A DNA stretch of 30,267 nt from contig QLUB01000003.1 of NCBI GenBank assembly GCA_018725205.1, positions 1-30,267 of the forward strand. Direction: 5' to 3'. Origin of the DNA: a candidate division NPL-UPA2 bacterium (GTDB lineage: Bacteria > Bacillota > UBA994). The notes under the pieces are model-generated. The model had not been told where the DNA came from. It did not search any database and saw only the letters and a program-made list of their open reading frames with translations. Position numbers and translations under genes: made by a program. Below are positions 14,332 through 23,305 of the stretch, piece by piece (the stretch's first letter is position 1; the number at the start of each line of letters is the position of its first letter).

Positions 14332-14402
14332 ACTTATTATTCATATTCCCACCCAACATTAAATATGCCACTCTCAGAGAGGCATTGAACGGAGGAAGAA
14401 CG

Positions 14403-15512
14403 ATGAGAGCCACCGCCAATCGGGATGACCTTATCTTTGCCGCCGGGACCGTAGGTCGTGTTTTAACGTCCAAGACCAGCTCCTCACCCCAAGGGCTGCG
14501 CCTTACTGCCGAAGATGGATCCCTCTGCATGACCTCCATCGACAACGAAATGGCTATCACCTGTCGTGTTCCGGCGCAAGTGATTGAACCCGGGGCGCTT
14601 GTCTTGCCTAGTAAGTTACTCGCGGAGGCCGTGCGTCGCTTTCCCGGCCTTGACGTAGACCTTGAGGTACTCGAGGGCAGATACACGTTAACACTGCGCA
14701 GCGGCTTTTCGGAACTGGATCTCCTAGGCATGCCGGCGACAAATTTCTCTGAACTGCCGGAAATAGATAGCTTATCCACCATATCTATTCCTGAGCAAGC
14801 TTTGCGCTCCATGTTGCGTCAGACCAGCTTCGCTCTCTCCTCTGATGATATGCGTCCCATCCTAACAGGTATGTTATGGAACTATTCGCCCGGTAAACTG
14901 CGCTTGGTCGCTGCCGACGGCTTTAAGGTGGCGTCACGCATAGAGGATGTAGCTGTTGCGGGGGCACAGCCATTTCGTGTCGTCGTACCCGGCCGTACCA
15001 TTCACGAACTTGAGCGCTTGCTAGGCGACAGCGAGAACATGGTCGAGATAGCGATAGGGCGCAACCACATCCTTTTCCAAGTGAAGGATACAGTGATTAT
15101 CTCAAGGTTGCTTGAGGGCAATTACATCGATGTCGATCGCTTTCTCCCCACAACTTTTGTCACATACCTCACGGTAAAGCCGAAGGCCCTCATTGACGCC
15201 ATTGAACGCAGTGCCGTAGTCGCAAAGGATGGTCTTATTGCTACGGTACGTTTGCATTTACGCGATGGCAGACTCGTTGTGCGTGCGCAGTCAGCGGAGT
15301 ATGGTAAGCACTTTGAAGAGTGGCCGGTCGAGATGCGCGGCGAGGAAATGGATATACTGTTTAATATAAGAGTGTTAGGGGAGATTTTGAAATCCATAGA
15401 TGAGGGAGACATCGAGCTGTCTTTTACCGGCCAACACGGGCCGTGTATCGGGCGAAGCACAACGCACCCGGACAATTACTGGAGTCTGGTGATGCCGGTT
15501 AGGCTGTCTTAG
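14403..15512 (+). CDS. dnaN: DNA polymerase III beta subunit (sliding clamp)
   Basis: This 369-residue protein is the ring-shaped processivity clamp. It has three repeated clamp folds and family segments such as LPSKLLAEAVRRFPG, DMRPILTGMLWNY and VAADGFKVA. The C-terminus ends YWSLVMPVRLS, a variant of the common C-terminal YLIMPxRL signature. The start is the ATG at 14403, 7 nt after GGAGG; an upstream in-frame TTG at 14385 precedes that Shine-Dalgarno. It lies directly after the origin. Confidence 0.97.
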   Translation: MRATANRDDLIFAAGTVGRVLTSKTSSSPQGLRLTAEDGSLCMTSIDNEMAITCRVPAQVIEPGALVLPSKLLAEAVRRFPGLDVDLEVLEGRYTLTLRSGFSELDLLGMPATNFSELPEIDSLSTISIPEQALRSMLRQTSFALSSDDMRPILTGMLWNYSPGKLRLVAADGFKVASRIEDVAVAGAQPFRVVVPGRTIHELERLLGDSENMVEIAIGRNHILFQVKDTVIISRLLEGNYIDVDRFLPTTFVTYLTVKPKALIDAIERSAVVAKDGLIATVRLHLRDGRLVVRAQSAEYGKHFEEWPVEMRGEEMDILFNIRVLGEILKSIDEGDIELSFTGQHGPCIGRSTTHPDNYWSLVMPVRLS

Positions 15513-15513
15513 T

Positions 15514-15537
15514 GAATTTGCATGAACACGCAAATTC
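15514..15537 (+). promoter_or_regulatory. 8-bp perfect hairpin enclosing the rlbA start codon
   Basis: GAATTTGC (15514-15521) pairs perfectly with GCAAATTC (15530-15537). The 8-nt loop ATGAACAC begins with the annotated rlbA ATG. No Shine-Dalgarno precedes that ATG, so the structure could present or hide the start codon in the dnaN-rlbA-recF message. If translation begins at the ATG at 15543 instead, the hairpin ends 5 nt before it. Confidence 0.45.
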
Positions 15538-15749
15538 GATTAATGAGTCTCCCTAAGCCACCCTATATTACATTAGGGCAGTTTCTTAAGCAGCAGTCGC
15601 TTATCTCCACGGGCGGAGAGGCCAAAGCCTTTCTGCTGCAAAACTGCGTGCAAGTAAACGGGCAGGAAGAAAACCGACGCGGGAGGAAAATCTGGCTAAA
15701 TGACCGCGTGACTATCAACAATACAGTCTATGTCGTCAATGACATATGA
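15522..15749 (+). CDS. rlbA: S4-domain RNA-binding protein RlbA (YaaA)
   Basis: This protein of 75 residues has one S4 RNA-binding fold: ITLGQFLKQQSLISTGGEAK, then VQVNGQEENRRGRKIW and DRVTI. It is the small protein conserved between dnaN and recF in Firmicutes, reported to take part in ribosome assembly. The start could be 15522 or the ATG at 15543 (MSLPKPPYITLGQ); neither has a recognisable Shine-Dalgarno, and both fit the family. It overlaps recF by 4 nt. Confidence 0.9.
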   Translation: MNTQIRLMSLPKPPYITLGQFLKQQSLISTGGEAKAFLLQNCVQVNGQEENRRGRKIWLNDRVTINNTVYVVNDI

Positions 15750-16852
15750 GAGTAGAGGAGCTTAGCCTTACCTCTTTCCGTAATTACTCAAGCGGAAAGG
15801 TATCCTTTTCACCTGGCCTTAACTACGTTGTGGGCAAAAACGGCGAAGGAAAGACAAACTTGCTCGAAGCGCTCTTTATCCTCGCCACCACCAAATCCCA
15901 TCGACAAGCGCTCGACAAGGACATGGTGAAAATAGGAGAAGGACGGTTTCGCGTCTCAGCGCGCATTATCGCTTTAGGCGTAGACCGCAATCTAGGTTTA
16001 GGCTACGATGTGGCTCTAAAAAAGAAAGTTGCGAATGTGTCGGGTTTCCCCGTTACTAAGCTGCAAGACTTTATCGGAATCTTGAATGTCGTAATGTTTT
16101 CTCCCGAGGACCTAGCGCTAGTTAAGGGCACGCCTAGCGACCGGCGTAGATTCCTAGATATTTTACTGTGCCAAGTAGACAAAGTATATTTCCGCCTACT
16201 GCAGCAGTACACTCATGTGTTAAGGCAGCGCAACGAGGCCCTCAAACTAATCGCGCGGGGCGCGATAAAACTGTTTGACTTAAAGCCTTGGGATCAGCAG
16301 TTTGCCGCCTTAGCACAGAGAATCACTCTCCGCCGCTTTCAGGCGACAGAAAGGCTCGCCGCAAGCTTTCTTAATCTGACCGACGCGATTAACCGCGGTA
16401 AAGAGACTCTGAGTATCGCCTACTCCAGCTCCCTTCTGACAACTACAGCGGGCCTGGATGTTGAGGGCGTCGCAAGAGAACTTGAGCGACATCAGCGAGA
16501 GGACTTAAAGCGCGGGACCAGCAGCATAGGGCCGCATCGGGATGACCTTAAATTCCTCATCAACGGACTTCCGGCTGCGGCCTATGCTTCACAAGGGCAA
16601 CAACGCACCGCCGTACTGGGGTTGAAGTTGGCTGAGCTAAAGTACATGCAAGAGGTGACCGGCGATTATCCGGTACTGCTCTTAGATGACGTGTTGTCAG
16701 AACTAGACAGCAGCCGACGGCAAATGATCGTCCAAGTGCTAATGAGTGATGTTCAGGCCGTCATCACCGGCACAGACGAAAACGACCTTTCGTTGCAAGG
16801 CGTAAAGCCCGCTCGAGTATTGCGCGTTGAGCGCGGAAAGGTGGTATTCTGA
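15746..16852 (+). CDS. recF: DNA repair and recombination protein RecF
   Basis: This 368-residue SMC-like ATPase loads RecA at single-strand gaps with RecO and RecR. Walker A is GKNGEGKT (30-37), the ABC-type signature is SQGQQRTAVLGLKLAEL, and Walker B is PVLLLDDVLSELD with the D-loop following. The FSPEDLALVKGTPSDRRRFL segment is also characteristic. The ATG overlaps the rlbA stop (ATGA) and the recF stop overlaps the next gene's start. Confidence 0.97.
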   Translation: MRVEELSLTSFRNYSSGKVSFSPGLNYVVGKNGEGKTNLLEALFILATTKSHRQALDKDMVKIGEGRFRVSARIIALGVDRNLGLGYDVALKKKVANVSGFPVTKLQDFIGILNVVMFSPEDLALVKGTPSDRRRFLDILLCQVDKVYFRLLQQYTHVLRQRNEALKLIARGAIKLFDLKPWDQQFAALAQRITLRRFQATERLAASFLNLTDAINRGKETLSIAYSSSLLTTTAGLDVEGVARELERHQREDLKRGTSSIGPHRDDLKFLINGLPAAAYASQGQQRTAVLGLKLAELKYMQEVTGDYPVLLLDDVLSELDSSRRQMIVQVLMSDVQAVITGTDENDLSLQGVKPARVLRVERGKVVF

Positions 16853-17109
16853 TGTACCTGCATATTGGGGGCGACGTGGTCCTGCCTTGCAGGAGTATCA
16901 TTGCCGTTTTTGATGCGCTTTCCACTGATCAACAGGTGACACGTGAGTTCTTGCGCACCTACCGAGAGGAAGGGTTTGCCGTTTCGACCGCGGAGGGCGG
17001 ACCAGTTAAATCGCTAGTATTGACGCAAGAGAAGCTATATCTCTCTTCCATCGCCAGCGCCACTCTGCGCCGACGCTGGATCTCTTTTCTGGCGGATGAA
17101 CGCGAGTAG
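16852..17109 (+). CDS. remB: RemB-like extracellular-matrix regulator (YaaB, DUF370)
   Basis: This 85-residue protein begins MYLHIGGDVVLPCRSIIAVF DAL, the hallmark of the RemB/YaaB family found between recF and gyrB in Firmicutes. In B. subtilis remB affects biofilm matrix genes alongside RemA; biochemical detail is limited. The ATG shares its A with the recF TGA stop. A 22-bp gap separates it from gyrB, so it is part of the same transcript. Confidence 0.9.
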   Translation: MYLHIGGDVVLPCRSIIAVFDALSTDQQVTREFLRTYREEGFAVSTAEGGPVKSLVLTQEKLYLSSIASATLRRRWISFLADERE

Positions 17110-17128
17110 TAAACAAAGTGGACGGTGA

Positions 17129-19039
<1,911 letters not shown>

Positions 19040-19057
19040 GCAAGGGGGCAGCTCCAC

Positions 19058-21496
19058 TTGGATATGAGACACGGCAAGATAGAAGTCATCAACATTGAGG
19101 ACGAAGTCAAGCGGTCGTACATTAACTACGCGATGAGTGTTATCGTTTCCCGCGCTTTGCCTGACGTGCGCGACGGGCTGAAGCCAGCGCATCGCCGCAT
19201 TCTTTACGCGATGCTAGAGATGGGGTTTACCCCTGATAAACCATACAAGAAGAGTGCCCGCATTGTTGGCGAAGTGCTTGGCAAGTACCATCCGCACGGC
19301 GACGGGGTCATTTACGATACCATGGTGCGCTTAGTACAATATTTTTCCTCGCGTTATCCACTCATTGACGGACATGGGAACTTCGGTTCTATGGACGGAG
19401 ACAGTGCTGCGGCCATGCGATACACTGAGGCTCGCTTAGCCCCTTTGGCCATGGAGCTTTTAGCTGACCTAGAAAAGAAAACGGTCGATGTCGGCCCTAA
19501 CTTTGACGATACGCTCGAGCAACCGCTTGTACTGCCGGGGAGGTTCCCTAATCTTTTGGCCAATGGCACAGCAGGTATAGCGGTTGGCATGGCTTCGAAT
19601 ATTCCTCCCCACAACCTAGGCGAGCTGATTGATGCGGCACATGCGTTGATCGAAAACCCTGGTATTACCGTGCGGGAACTTATGGACCATGTGAAGGGAC
19701 CTGATTTCCCCACGGGTGGACTCATCTTAGGGCGCGAGGGATTTACAGAAGCCTATGAGACCGGGCGAGGCACCATGCGCATTCGCGCTAAGACGCGCAT
19801 CGAAAAAATGAGCAACGGCAAGCACCGCATCATAGTAAGCGAAGTGCCCTACCAAGTAAACAAAGCCAAAATGATCGAGCGCATCGCCGAACTAGTGCGG
19901 GATAAGCAAGTCGAAGGAATCACCGACCTCCGGGATGAAAGCGACCGCGATGGCATCCGTGTAGTTATCGAGCTTAAGCGTGAAAGCAATCCGCAGGTTA
20001 TCCTTAACCTTCTCTACAAACATAGCCAAATGGAACAGTCGTTTGGCATAAATATGTTAGCTCTCGTTGGCGGGCAGCCGCGGACTTTGACTCTAAAGCA
20101 AATGCTGGAGTACTACCTCGAGCACCAGCAAGATGTCTTTACGCGTCGCACCAAATTCGAGCTCTCTAAAGCCGAGGAGCGCGCGCATATCCTCGAGGGA
20201 CTGCGCATTGCGCTAGACAATATCGACGCGATTATCGCCTTAATCCGCGCTTCGCGCACAGATGACGAAGCCAAACAGGGCCTGATGCAGCGGTTCTCTT
20301 TTAGCGAAAAACAGGCTCAAGCCATCCTAGATATGCGACTGCGACGCCTCACCGGCCTTGAGCGCGACAAAGTAGAAGACGAGTATAGAGAGGTTATTAA
20401 GACCATTGCGAGATTGAACGCTATCTTAAGTAACAACAAACTACTTTTAGCTTTGATCAAAAAAGAAATTGGCGAGATCAAGGCGCAGCACGCCGATGCG
20501 CGGCGCACCGAGATTGTAGCGAGCCGCGAGGAGTTTGTGGACGAAGACCTTATCGCCGAAGAGGACGTAGTGGTCACGCTTACGCACCAAGGGTCGATCA
20601 AGCGCTTGCCGCTGGACACCTATCGCAACCAGCGCCGTGGTGGACGAGGGGTCACCGGCATGGGCACGCGCGAAGAAGACTTTGTGGAGAGTCTGTTTAT
20701 CACGACTACCCACCACTCCCTCTTCTTCTTTACTGACAAGGGGCGCGTCTATCGCCGCAAAGTGCACGAAATTCCCGAGGCTAGTCGGCAGGCTAAAGGG
20801 TTAGCAGTAATAAACCTGATCTCGCTCGAAGCAGATGAAAAGGTCAACGCCGTGATTCCCATCCGGAACGATGTCGACGAAAATACGTATCTATTTATGG
20901 CGACAAAGAGCGGCATGGTCAAAAAGACAAGCCTCACGGAGTATGCCAATATCCGCACGAACGGCCTCATCGGCATTTCCCTGCGCGATGGGGATGAGCT
21001 GATTGGAGTACGGCTAACCGATGGGAATTCGGACGTAGTGCTGGGCACGCGGCTAGGCTTGTCCATTCGCTTTGACGAACAGGACGTGCGCCCCATGGGC
21101 CGCGCCACGCAAGGAGTAAAAGGCATAGACCTCGGCGATGGCGACACATGCATTGCCATGGACATTGTCCGTGCCGGTGTAGTTCTCCTCGCGATAACGG
21201 AGCACGGCTACGGCAAACGTACGGATATCAGCGAGTACCGCCAGCAGTCTAGAGGCGGGAAGGGAATCCAAAGCATTAAAGCTAGTGAGCGTAATGGGCG
21301 TGTCGTTTGCTTGCGTGCGGTAAGTGCAGAGGATGAGCTCATGGTGATTAGCGAACAAGGCATTATCATCCGCATCGACATGAAGAGCATACCGGTGCTC
21401 GGACGCGCAACCCAGGGAGTAAAAATCATCCGCCTCGACGAAGGCGACCAAGTAGTAGCTATCGCTCGCGTCGCGGCTAAGGAAACTACCGACTAA
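19058..21496 (+). CDS. gyrA: DNA gyrase subunit A
   Basis: This 812-residue subunit cuts and rejoins DNA. The catalytic tyrosine is Y122 in [10 protein letters not shown], and the C-terminal wrapping domain carries the GyrA box QRRGGRG, which marks gyrase rather than topoisomerase IV. In the quinolone-contact loop the sequence is [10 protein letters not shown], so the position equivalent to E. coli Ser83 is Gly83 while Asp87 is kept. The TTG at 19058 is preferred because AAGGGGG lies 9 nt upstream; the ATG at 19064 is 15 nt away from it and would remove only two residues. gyrA follows gyrB after 18 bp. Confidence 0.97.
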   Translation: MDMRHGKIEVINIEDEVKRSYINYAMSVIVSRALPDVRDGLKPAHRRILYAMLEMGFTPDKPYKKSARIVGEVLGKYHPHGDGVIYDTMVRLVQYFSSRYPLIDGHGNFGSMDGDSAAAMRYTEARLAPLAMELLADLEKKTVDVGPNFDDTLEQPLVLPGRFPNLLANGTAGIAVGMASNIPPHNLGELIDAAHALIENPGITVRELMDHVKGPDFPTGGLILGREGFTEAYETGRGTMRIRAKTRIEKMSNGKHRIIVSEVPYQVNKAKMIERIAELVRDKQVEGITDLRDESDRDGIRVVIELKRESNPQVILNLLYKHSQMEQSFGINMLALVGGQPRTLTLKQMLEYYLEHQQDVFTRRTKFELSKAEERAHILEGLRIALDNIDAIIALIRASRTDDEAKQGLMQRFSFSEKQAQAILDMRLRRLTGLERDKVEDEYREVIKTIARLNAILSNNKLLLALIKKEIGEIKAQHADARRTEIVASREEFVDEDLIAEEDVVVTLTHQGSIKRLPLDTYRNQRRGGRGVTGMGTREEDFVESLFITTTHHSLFFFTDKGRVYRRKVHEIPEASRQAKGLAVINLISLEADEKVNAVIPIRNDVDENTYLFMATKSGMVKKTSLTEYANIRTNGLIGISLRDGDELIGVRLTDGNSDVVLGTRLGLSIRFDEQDVRPMGRATQGVKGIDLGDGDTCIAMDIVRAGVVLLAITEHGYGKRTDISEYRQQSRGGKGIQSIKASERNGRVVCLRAVSAEDELMVISEQGIIIRIDMKSIPVLGRATQGVKIIRLDEGDQVVAIARVAAKETTD

Positions 21497-21508
21497 GGGG
21501 GACTTTCA

Positions 21509-21775
21509 GTGAAGCCAACCTTGAGATTCTTTATGCTGCCGATGTGCCCGCACTGCCGGAACGCAGTGCGCTGGATGGAAGAACTGCGCGCCGAAATGCC
21601 CGCGTACGCGAGCATACCGGTTGTCACCATCAACGAGCGGGAACAGCCCGTGCTAGCGAACCAATACGAATACAACTTGGTGCCTACTTTTTACCTGGAC
21701 AAAATCAAGCTGCATGAGGGCGTAGCGAGCAAAGAAAAGATCCAAGCCGTGTTTGACCGCTACCTCGCCACCTAG
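21509..21775 (+). CDS. small thioredoxin/glutaredoxin-like protein with CPHC motif
   Basis: This 88-residue protein has a thioredoxin-fold pattern: a first strand (TLRFFMLPMC), the redox motif CPHC followed by a helix (RNAVRWMEELRAE), and the cis-proline region NLVPTFYL. A CPHC active site is more oxidising than thioredoxin's and resembles DsbA or certain glutaredoxins. No signal peptide is seen, so it is probably cytoplasmic. It starts at a GTG with AAGGGGGA upstream, 12 bp after gyrA, and likely reads from the same transcript. The substrate is unknown. Confidence 0.8.
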   Translation: MKPTLRFFMLPMCPHCRNAVRWMEELRAEMPAYASIPVVTINEREQPVLANQYEYNLVPTFYLDKIKLHEGVASKEKIQAVFDRYLAT

Positions 21776-21776
21776 C

Positions 21777-21805
21777 GAAGCAAAAGGGACGGAGCCTTTT
21801 GCTTC
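21777..21805. repeat. 11-bp inverted repeat right after the thioredoxin-like gene
   Basis: Arms GAAGCAAAAGG (21777-21787) and CCTTTTGCTTC (21795-21805) are perfectly complementary around a 7-nt loop GACGGAG. No U tract follows, so it is unlike a normal terminator. The sequence resembles palindromic interspersed elements seen in clostridial genomes, but this window has a single copy. Confidence 0.6.
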
Positions 21806-21932
21806 ACGGGGCGCCTTCCGCTCGCCGCTTTCCGCTTGTGAGAAGCAGCACATGGCACATAGCACATGGCACATAGAGACGGAGAACGGTTTGATTCTGA
21901 TTCTGATTCATAGACGCGAAAGGCGGCATACT
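21806..21932. repeat. repeat-rich spacer upstream of lysA
   Basis: The spacer contains two perfect copies of the 14-mer AGCACATGGCACAT in tandem (21847-21874), a TTCCGCT motif present twice (21826-21847 area), and a GATTCT/GATTCT/GATTCA run (21893-21910). An open frame crosses all of it in phase with lysA, but its peptide is low in conserved features and the family start lies further on. No promoter is clear. Confidence 0.55.
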
Positions 21933-23237
21933 ATGGAACCGCAAAACAAAAATTCACGTCCCCAGCGTTTTCCCCAGCGTTTGAAGATTGGGGGGTGCGA
22001 TGCAGGTGAGCTCGCGGAAACGCATGGCACACCCCTGATTTGCTATGACGAGGCCATTATCCGGGACAATTGCAAGCGCTATATCGCCAGCTTTGCGCGC
22101 AACGGCAACCGGGTGGCGTATGCCGGTAAGGCCTTTCTTTGTTTGGCCATGTGCCAAATCGTAGCGGAGGAGGGGCTGTACCTTGACGTAGTGTCGGGCG
22201 GCGAGCTCTACACCGCTCTGCAGGCGGGCTTCCCGGCAGAAAAGATCTACTTTCACGGCAACAACAAGTCCCGCGACGAATTGACCATGGCGGTTACGGC
22301 CGGTGTGGGCTGCATAGTCGTGGACAATACTTATGAGTATCAGAACCTAAGGGAGGTAGCGAGAGCTAGCCGTAGTCTGCAACCTGCGAGCATTCTCCTG
22401 CGTGTGGCGGTGGGTGTCGATGCCGCGACGCACCCTTATGTAATGACAGGGCACTTCGAATCTAAGTTTGGGTTAAGTTTAGGCAGCCAAGAGCTGGATA
22501 GCCTAGTGGCTGATGCCCTAAACGAGCCTAGTCTTACGCTTATGGGCTTTCACAGTCACATTGGTTCACAGATTACGGATTCACGCTCTTTTACGCAGGC
22601 AGTAGACGCGCTGTTTGCGGGCGTGCGCCGCTACTTAACGCTTTATCAGTGGTCGCCGCCTGAACTCAACTTAGGCGGAGGACTTGGCGTGCCATACACA
22701 GCAGACGATAAACAGATTTCGATCGAAGAGCACTGCGCCTTACTACTTAACACGGCACAAAGGCACATGGATGACTTAAACTTCACTTCTCGCCTTACCG
22801 TTGAGCCCGGGCGTTCTATAGTTGGGCCCGCAGGCACTACACTTTACCGTGTGGGAGCCATCAAGCGTACACCCAATGGGCGTTGCTTCGTGAATGTGGA
22901 CGGCGGCATGGCCGACAACCCCCGCGTTGCTCTATATCAGGCTAAGTACACCTGCTCTGTGGCAGACCGCCTAGATCAACCGGGGAGCTTTACCTACACA
23001 GTGGCCGGCAAGGCCTGTGAGAGCGGGGATATTCTGATCTGGGACCACCCTCTCCCCGAAGTACAAAGTGGCGATATCTTAGCCGTAAACACGACGGGGG
23101 CTTACACCTACAGCATGGCTAGCAATTACAACCGTTTGCCCCGCCCGGCCGTAGTGCTCGCTAAGGACGGCGAAGCAAAGCTGATTATTGCCCGCGAAAC
23201 ATACAGCGATCTAACGCGCCTAGACCGCCCCAAATAA
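21933..23237 (+). CDS. lysA: diaminopimelate decarboxylase
   Basis: This 434-residue PLP enzyme (fold type III) converts meso-diaminopimelate to lysine, the last step of lysine synthesis. The PLP lysine is K66 in VAYAGKAFLC. Family motifs are LDVVSGGELYTAL, HGNNKS, GFHSHIGSQI, EPGRSIVGPAGTTLY and the active-site CESGDIL. I chose the ATG at 21933: AAAGGCGG lies about 6 nt upstream and the protein then has normal length, whereas the open frame reaching back to 21753 would add 60 residues read from repeats. Codons 3-10 lie in a 23-bp element also found at the 3' end of fmdB. Confidence 0.93.
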   Translation: MEPQNKNSRPQRFPQRLKIGGCDAGELAETHGTPLICYDEAIIRDNCKRYIASFARNGNRVAYAGKAFLCLAMCQIVAEEGLYLDVVSGGELYTALQAGFPAEKIYFHGNNKSRDELTMAVTAGVGCIVVDNTYEYQNLREVARASRSLQPASILLRVAVGVDAATHPYVMTGHFESKFGLSLGSQELDSLVADALNEPSLTLMGFHSHIGSQITDSRSFTQAVDALFAGVRRYLTLYQWSPPELNLGGGLGVPYTADDKQISIEEHCALLLNTAQRHMDDLNFTSRLTVEPGRSIVGPAGTTLYRVGAIKRTPNGRCFVNVDGGMADNPRVALYQAKYTCSVADRLDQPGSFTYTVAGKACESGDILIWDHPLPEVQSGDILAVNTTGAYTYSMASNYNRLPRPAVVLAKDGEAKLIIARETYSDLTRLDRPK

Positions 23238-23251
23238 ACCTGCGGCAAGTC

Positions 23252-23280
23252 TTGGCATTATGCAAAAACTGTGTGACAAT
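23252..23280 (+). promoter_or_regulatory. candidate promoter for the LonC-type protease
   Basis: TTGGCA (23252-23257), a 17-nt spacer and GACAAT (23275-23280) form a moderate sigma-A match, 26 bp before the start codon. It would give a very short leader ending in the AGAGGAG ribosome-binding site. Confidence 0.4.
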
Positions 23281-23305
23281 TGTTTGGTAAGAGAGGAGTG
23301 GGAAC

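Larger units (their letters stand above)
14155..14402. other. dnaA-dnaN intergenic region, oriC with predicted unwinding site
   Basis: This 248-bp gap holds DnaA boxes at 14160-14168 (TTACCCACA), 14174-14182 (TGTGGATAA, perfect), 14231-14239 (TTACCCACA) and 14284-14292 (TTCTCCACA). It ends with a DnaA-trio-like run at 14314-14331 and AT-rich DNA to about 14370. The arrangement matches the downstream half of the B. subtilis origin, where unwinding occurs. The dnaN ribosome-binding site GGAGG is at 14391-14395. I see no clear dnaN promoter. Confidence 0.85.

Noticed and set aside
21753..21932. 60-residue N-terminal extension of LysA
   Set aside because: It overlaps the end of the thioredoxin-like gene and is read entirely from repeats. 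The ATG at 21933 gives normal family length.
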